Source of the DNA: Modestobacter italicus
Lineage (GTDB): Bacteria > Actinomycetota > Actinomycetes > Mycobacteriales > Geodermatophilaceae
NCBI RefSeq assembly: GCF_000306785.1
Contig: NC_017955.1
Span: forward strand, 5,270,001-5,334,000
Reading direction: 5' to 3'
Length of the DNA: 64,000 nucleotides
Part shown: positions 61,801 through 64,000 of the stretch, in pieces
Layout: each line of letters begins with the position of its first letter
Numbering within the stretch: the first letter of the stretch is position 1
Position numbers and translations under genes: made by a program
The notes under the pieces: generated by a model
Seen by the model: the letters and a program-made list of their open reading frames with translations, nothing else
Database searches by the model: none
What the model was told of the DNA's origin: nothing

Positions 61801-63189
61801 TCAGCTCGCCGGGCTGACCGAGCTCATGTTGAAGTCCGGGACCCGCAGCATCGGCATCGCCGCCCGGGTGAACCAGTCGTTCCACTCCCGGGGCAGCGTC
61901 CGCTCGGTGCGGCTGGCCTCCGACGCCCGGCCGAGCAGGTCGACCGGCGACTCGTTGAACCGGAAGTTGTTCACCGCCCCGGTCACCTCGCCGCCCTCCA
62001 CCAGGAAGACGCCGTCCCGGGTGAGCCCGGTGACCAGCAGCGTCTGCGGGTCGACCTCGCGGATGTACCAGAGCGTGGTCAGCAGCAGCCCGCGCTCGGT
62101 GCGGGCGATCATCTCGGCCGGCGACGCGGTCGCCGTCCGGTCCTCGAGGACGAGGTTGTCCACCGCCGCGGTCGCCGGAGCACCCGTCCGCTGCGCCCAG
62201 GCCCGCGGCCGGACCAGGTTGGTGAGCACGCCCTCGGAGATCCACTCGACCGCCGGGGTGGCCATGCCGTTGTCGAACACCGAGGCGCTGCCCGAGGAGC
62301 CGCCGACCGCCTGGAACGGCGCGGTCTCCAGGCCGGGCGCCGCCGGGTCGCTGCGCAGGGTCAGCGGCAGCCGGGCCAGCCGGTCGCCGATCCGGTTGCC
62401 GCCGCCGGGCCGGGCGAAGACGCTGCGCCCCTCGTCGGCGTCGCGGGCCCCCATCGACCAGTAGGCGACGACCATCAGGTCGCTGACCGTCGAGGGCGGC
62501 AGCAGCGTCTCGTAGCGGCCGGCCGGCAGGTCGACCCGCCGCTGCGACCAGGCCATCTTCTGCTGCACCTCGGCGGCCAGGTCGGCGACCGAGACGTCGG
62601 TGAAGTCGCGGGTGCCCACCCCGGCCCAGACCGACCGGCCGAAGTCGGTGCTCTTGCCGTTGAGCTCCACCCGGCCGGTGGGCTGGTCGTGCCGCAGCCG
62701 CAGGCCGGTCGAGGTGCCCAGGTAGGTGGTCGCCAGCTGGTGCTCGGCGAACCCGAACAGCAGCTCCTCCCGGCCGCGGGCCTCGCCAAAGGCCTGGCCG
62801 AGGGCGGGGGCGAACTCGGCGAAGACGTCGATCGAGGTCTCCGCCGCGTCGGCGTCCCAGTCACCGGCGCCCGGCGGCACCTCGCTGACCAGCGCCACGG
62901 CGTCCTCGGCCGGCCCGGCGTCGCGGGCGGCCTGCTCGCTGGCCGCCACCAGCTCCGCGACGTCCGGGGTGCCGGTGCGGGCCACGGTGCCGGTGGCCAT
63001 CCCGGCGCCGCCGTCGACGAAGGAGATGACGACGACCTGCCGGGACCGCATCGCACCGTTGGTGGTCAGGCTGTTGCCGGCCCAGCGGAGGTTGGCCTCC
63101 GAGCTCTCGGTGACGTAGGTGACCTGCCCGTCGACGGTCGACGCGGCCAGCGCCCGCTCGACGATCTCCTGGGGTCGCAGCTGGGTCAT
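61801..63189 (-). CDS. TldD/PmbA family protease, TldE-like subunit
   Basis: This 462-residue protein is of the TldD/TldE (PmbA) fold that processes peptides in the cytoplasm as a heterodimer. It lacks the zinc HExxxH motif, so it is the TldE-type partner. The regions GSSGSASVFDNGMATPAVEWISEGVLTNLV and EVTGAVNNFRFNESP are typical. ATG overlaps the stop of the upstream TldD-like gene (ATGA), so the two subunits are co-translated. Confidence 0.9.
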   Translation of the reverse strand: MTQLRPQEIVERALAASTVDGQVTYVTESSEANLRWAGNSLTTNGAMRSRQVVVISFVDGGAGMATGTVARTGTPDVAELVAASEQAARDAGPAEDAVALVSEVPPGAGDWDADAAETSIDVFAEFAPALGQAFGEARGREELLFGFAEHQLATTYLGTSTGLRLRHDQPTGRVELNGKSTDFGRSVWAGVGTRDFTDVSVADLAAEVQQKMAWSQRRVDLPAGRYETLLPPSTVSDLMVVAYWSMGARDADEGRSVFARPGGGNRIGDRLARLPLTLRSDPAAPGLETAPFQAVGGSSGSASVFDNGMATPAVEWISEGVLTNLVRPRAWAQRTGAPATAAVDNLVLEDRTATASPAEMIARTERGLLLTTLWYIREVDPQTLLVTGLTRDGVFLVEGGEVTGAVNNFRFNESPVDLLGRASEASRTERTLPREWNDWFTRAAMPMLRVPDFNMSSVSPAS

Positions 63190-64000
63190 CGCCCACCCTC
63201 CTGCTTGGTGTTGAGGATGCTGATGCCCTCGAACAGCGCGGTCGGGCAGCCGTGACTGACCGGTGCGACCTGGCCGGGCTGGGCCTTGCCGCAGTTGAAC
63301 GCCCCGCCGAGCACGTAGGTCTGCGGGCCGCCGACCGCGGTCATCGAGCCCCAGAAGTCCGTCGTGGTCGCCTGGTAGGCGACGTCCCGGAGCTGACCGG
63401 TCAGCCGGCCGCCCTCGATTCGGTGGAACCGCTGCCCGGTGAACTGGAAGTTGTACCGCTGCATGTCGATCGACCAGCTGTTGTCCCCGACGACGTAGAT
63501 GCCGCGCTCGACCCCGGCGATGACCTCCTCGGTCGAGGGGCCGTCGGGCGTCGGCTGCAGCGACACGTTGGCCATCCGCTGCACCGGCACGTGCGCGGCC
63601 GAGTCGGCGAAGGAGCAGCCGTTGGACCGGGCCGACCCCGACTTCGAGGCCGTGTTCCGGTCGACCTGGTAGCCGACCAGCACGCCGTCGCGGACCAGGT
63701 CCCACTGCTGGGCCTCGACGCCCTCGTCGTCCCAGCCGACGGTGGACAGGCCGTGCTCGGCGGTGCGGTCACCGGTGACGTGCATCAGCGGCGAGCCGTA
63801 CTGCAGGGTGCCCAGCTTGTCGGGGGTGGCGAAGGAGGTGCCGGCGTAGGCCGCCTCGTAGCCCAGCGCCCGGTCCAGCTCGGTGGCGTGGCCGATGGAC
63901 TCGTGGATGGTCAGCCACAGGTTCGAGGGGTCGACGACCAGGTCGTACCGGCCGGCCTCGACCGAGGGGGCGGCGACCTTCTCCCGCAGCAGCTCCGGGA
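63186..64000 (-). CDS. tldD: TldD-like metalloprotease, catalytic subunit (5' end outside window)
   Basis: The open frame runs from the right edge of the window to TGA at 63186. The HESIGHATELDRALGYEAAYAGTSFATP block contains the zinc HExxxH motif of TldD. Later blocks are GWDDEGVEAQQWDLVRDGVLVGYQVDRNTA and TTDFWGSMTAVGGPQTY. Met start codons inside the frame (for example at 63785) are internal. It pairs with the TldE-like gene downstream. Confidence 0.9.
   Translation of the reverse strand, partial: PELLREKVAAPSVEAGRYDLVVDPSNLWLTIHESIGHATELDRALGYEAAYAGTSFATPDKLGTLQYGSPLMHVTGDRTAEHGLSTVGWDDEGVEAQQWDLVRDGVLVGYQVDRNTASKSGSARSNGCSFADSAAHVPVQRMANVSLQPTPDGPSTEEVIAGVERGIYVVGDNSWSIDMQRYNFQFTGQRFHRIEGGRLTGQLRDVAYQATTTDFWGSMTAVGGPQTYVLGGAFNCGKAQPGQVAPVSHGCPTALFEGISILNTKQEGGR

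Noticed and set aside
1-64000. tRNA, rRNA, CRISPR array, transposase, integrase or phage genes
   Set aside because: Looked for on both strands by pattern; no cloverleaf, spacer-repeat series or recombinase motif was seen.

Overview
The window is very GC-rich DNA, uses many GTG starts and packs genes with 4-nt start/stop overlaps. These traits, with DUF2510, DUF2277, a SigE-family sigma factor, an IdeR-type box, a DUF222/HNH (13E12-type) gene and an MSMEG_0565-0572-type cluster, point to an actinobacterium. A soil or stone-dwelling member of Geodermatophilaceae is my best guess (inference). No rRNA, tRNA, CRISPR array, classical IS or phage was seen.

Layout. 1-17.2 kb is ordinary core metabolism: the end of an MFS transporter, an acetoacetyl-CoA synthetase/amidase pair, an epimerase/CPBP protease pair, small stress proteins (DUF2237, glutathione peroxidase, DUF2510, an NTF2-like protein, VOC), a YgiB/YgiC-like pair, an unusual four-part NhaA-DsbA-cNMP-glutaredoxin-like fusion, a pyruvate carboxylase broken by one frameshift, and an SDR. 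17.2-21.1 kb is different: about eight small orphan genes on both strands, less GC-biased than their surroundings, separated by copies of a roughly 27-bp imperfect palindrome (core GCGGCCCACTATGGGACA). Six of the copies run in one fixed direction whichever way the genes point. This looks like a gene-cassette array and is my best candidate for an undescribed system. It ends at a DUF222/HNH nuclease gene.

22.6-39.2 kb holds threonine dehydratase, a divergent polyol locus (zinc dehydrogenase, mannitol-type PTS IICBA), DUF2277, an acyl-CoA dehydrogenase with a divergent TetR, an iron-siderophore ABC importer behind an IdeR-type box, an acyl-CoA dehydrogenase-like protein, a chemoreceptor, an MscS channel, a zinc ADH and a threonine aldolase-like enzyme. 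39.2-50.6 kb starts with a SAM riboswitch (SAM-IV-like) over metY-metX. It continues with a fatty-acid desaturase, a SigE-like factor with a membrane tail, a gamma carbonic anhydrase-like protein, an NAD(P)H-hydrate dehydratase, a histidine phosphatase, a YdeI-like protein, an FAD oxidase and an NlpC/P60 hydrolase.

51.1-59.3 kb is one minus-strand operon of the nitrogen-starvation / Nit1C nitrilase type (linked to cyanide assimilation in other bacteria): amidohydrolase, Sll0783-like NitB, radical SAM, GNAT-AIR synthase fusion, nitrilase, flavoprotein, a second nitrilase-like protein that has lost its catalytic Cys and Glu, and a glycosyltransferase. A GlnR-like half-site series lies upstream. 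59.4-64 kb holds a HAD pseudogene, glyA under a ZTP (pfl) riboswitch, a small disordered protein and a TldD/TldE-type protease pair running off the window.
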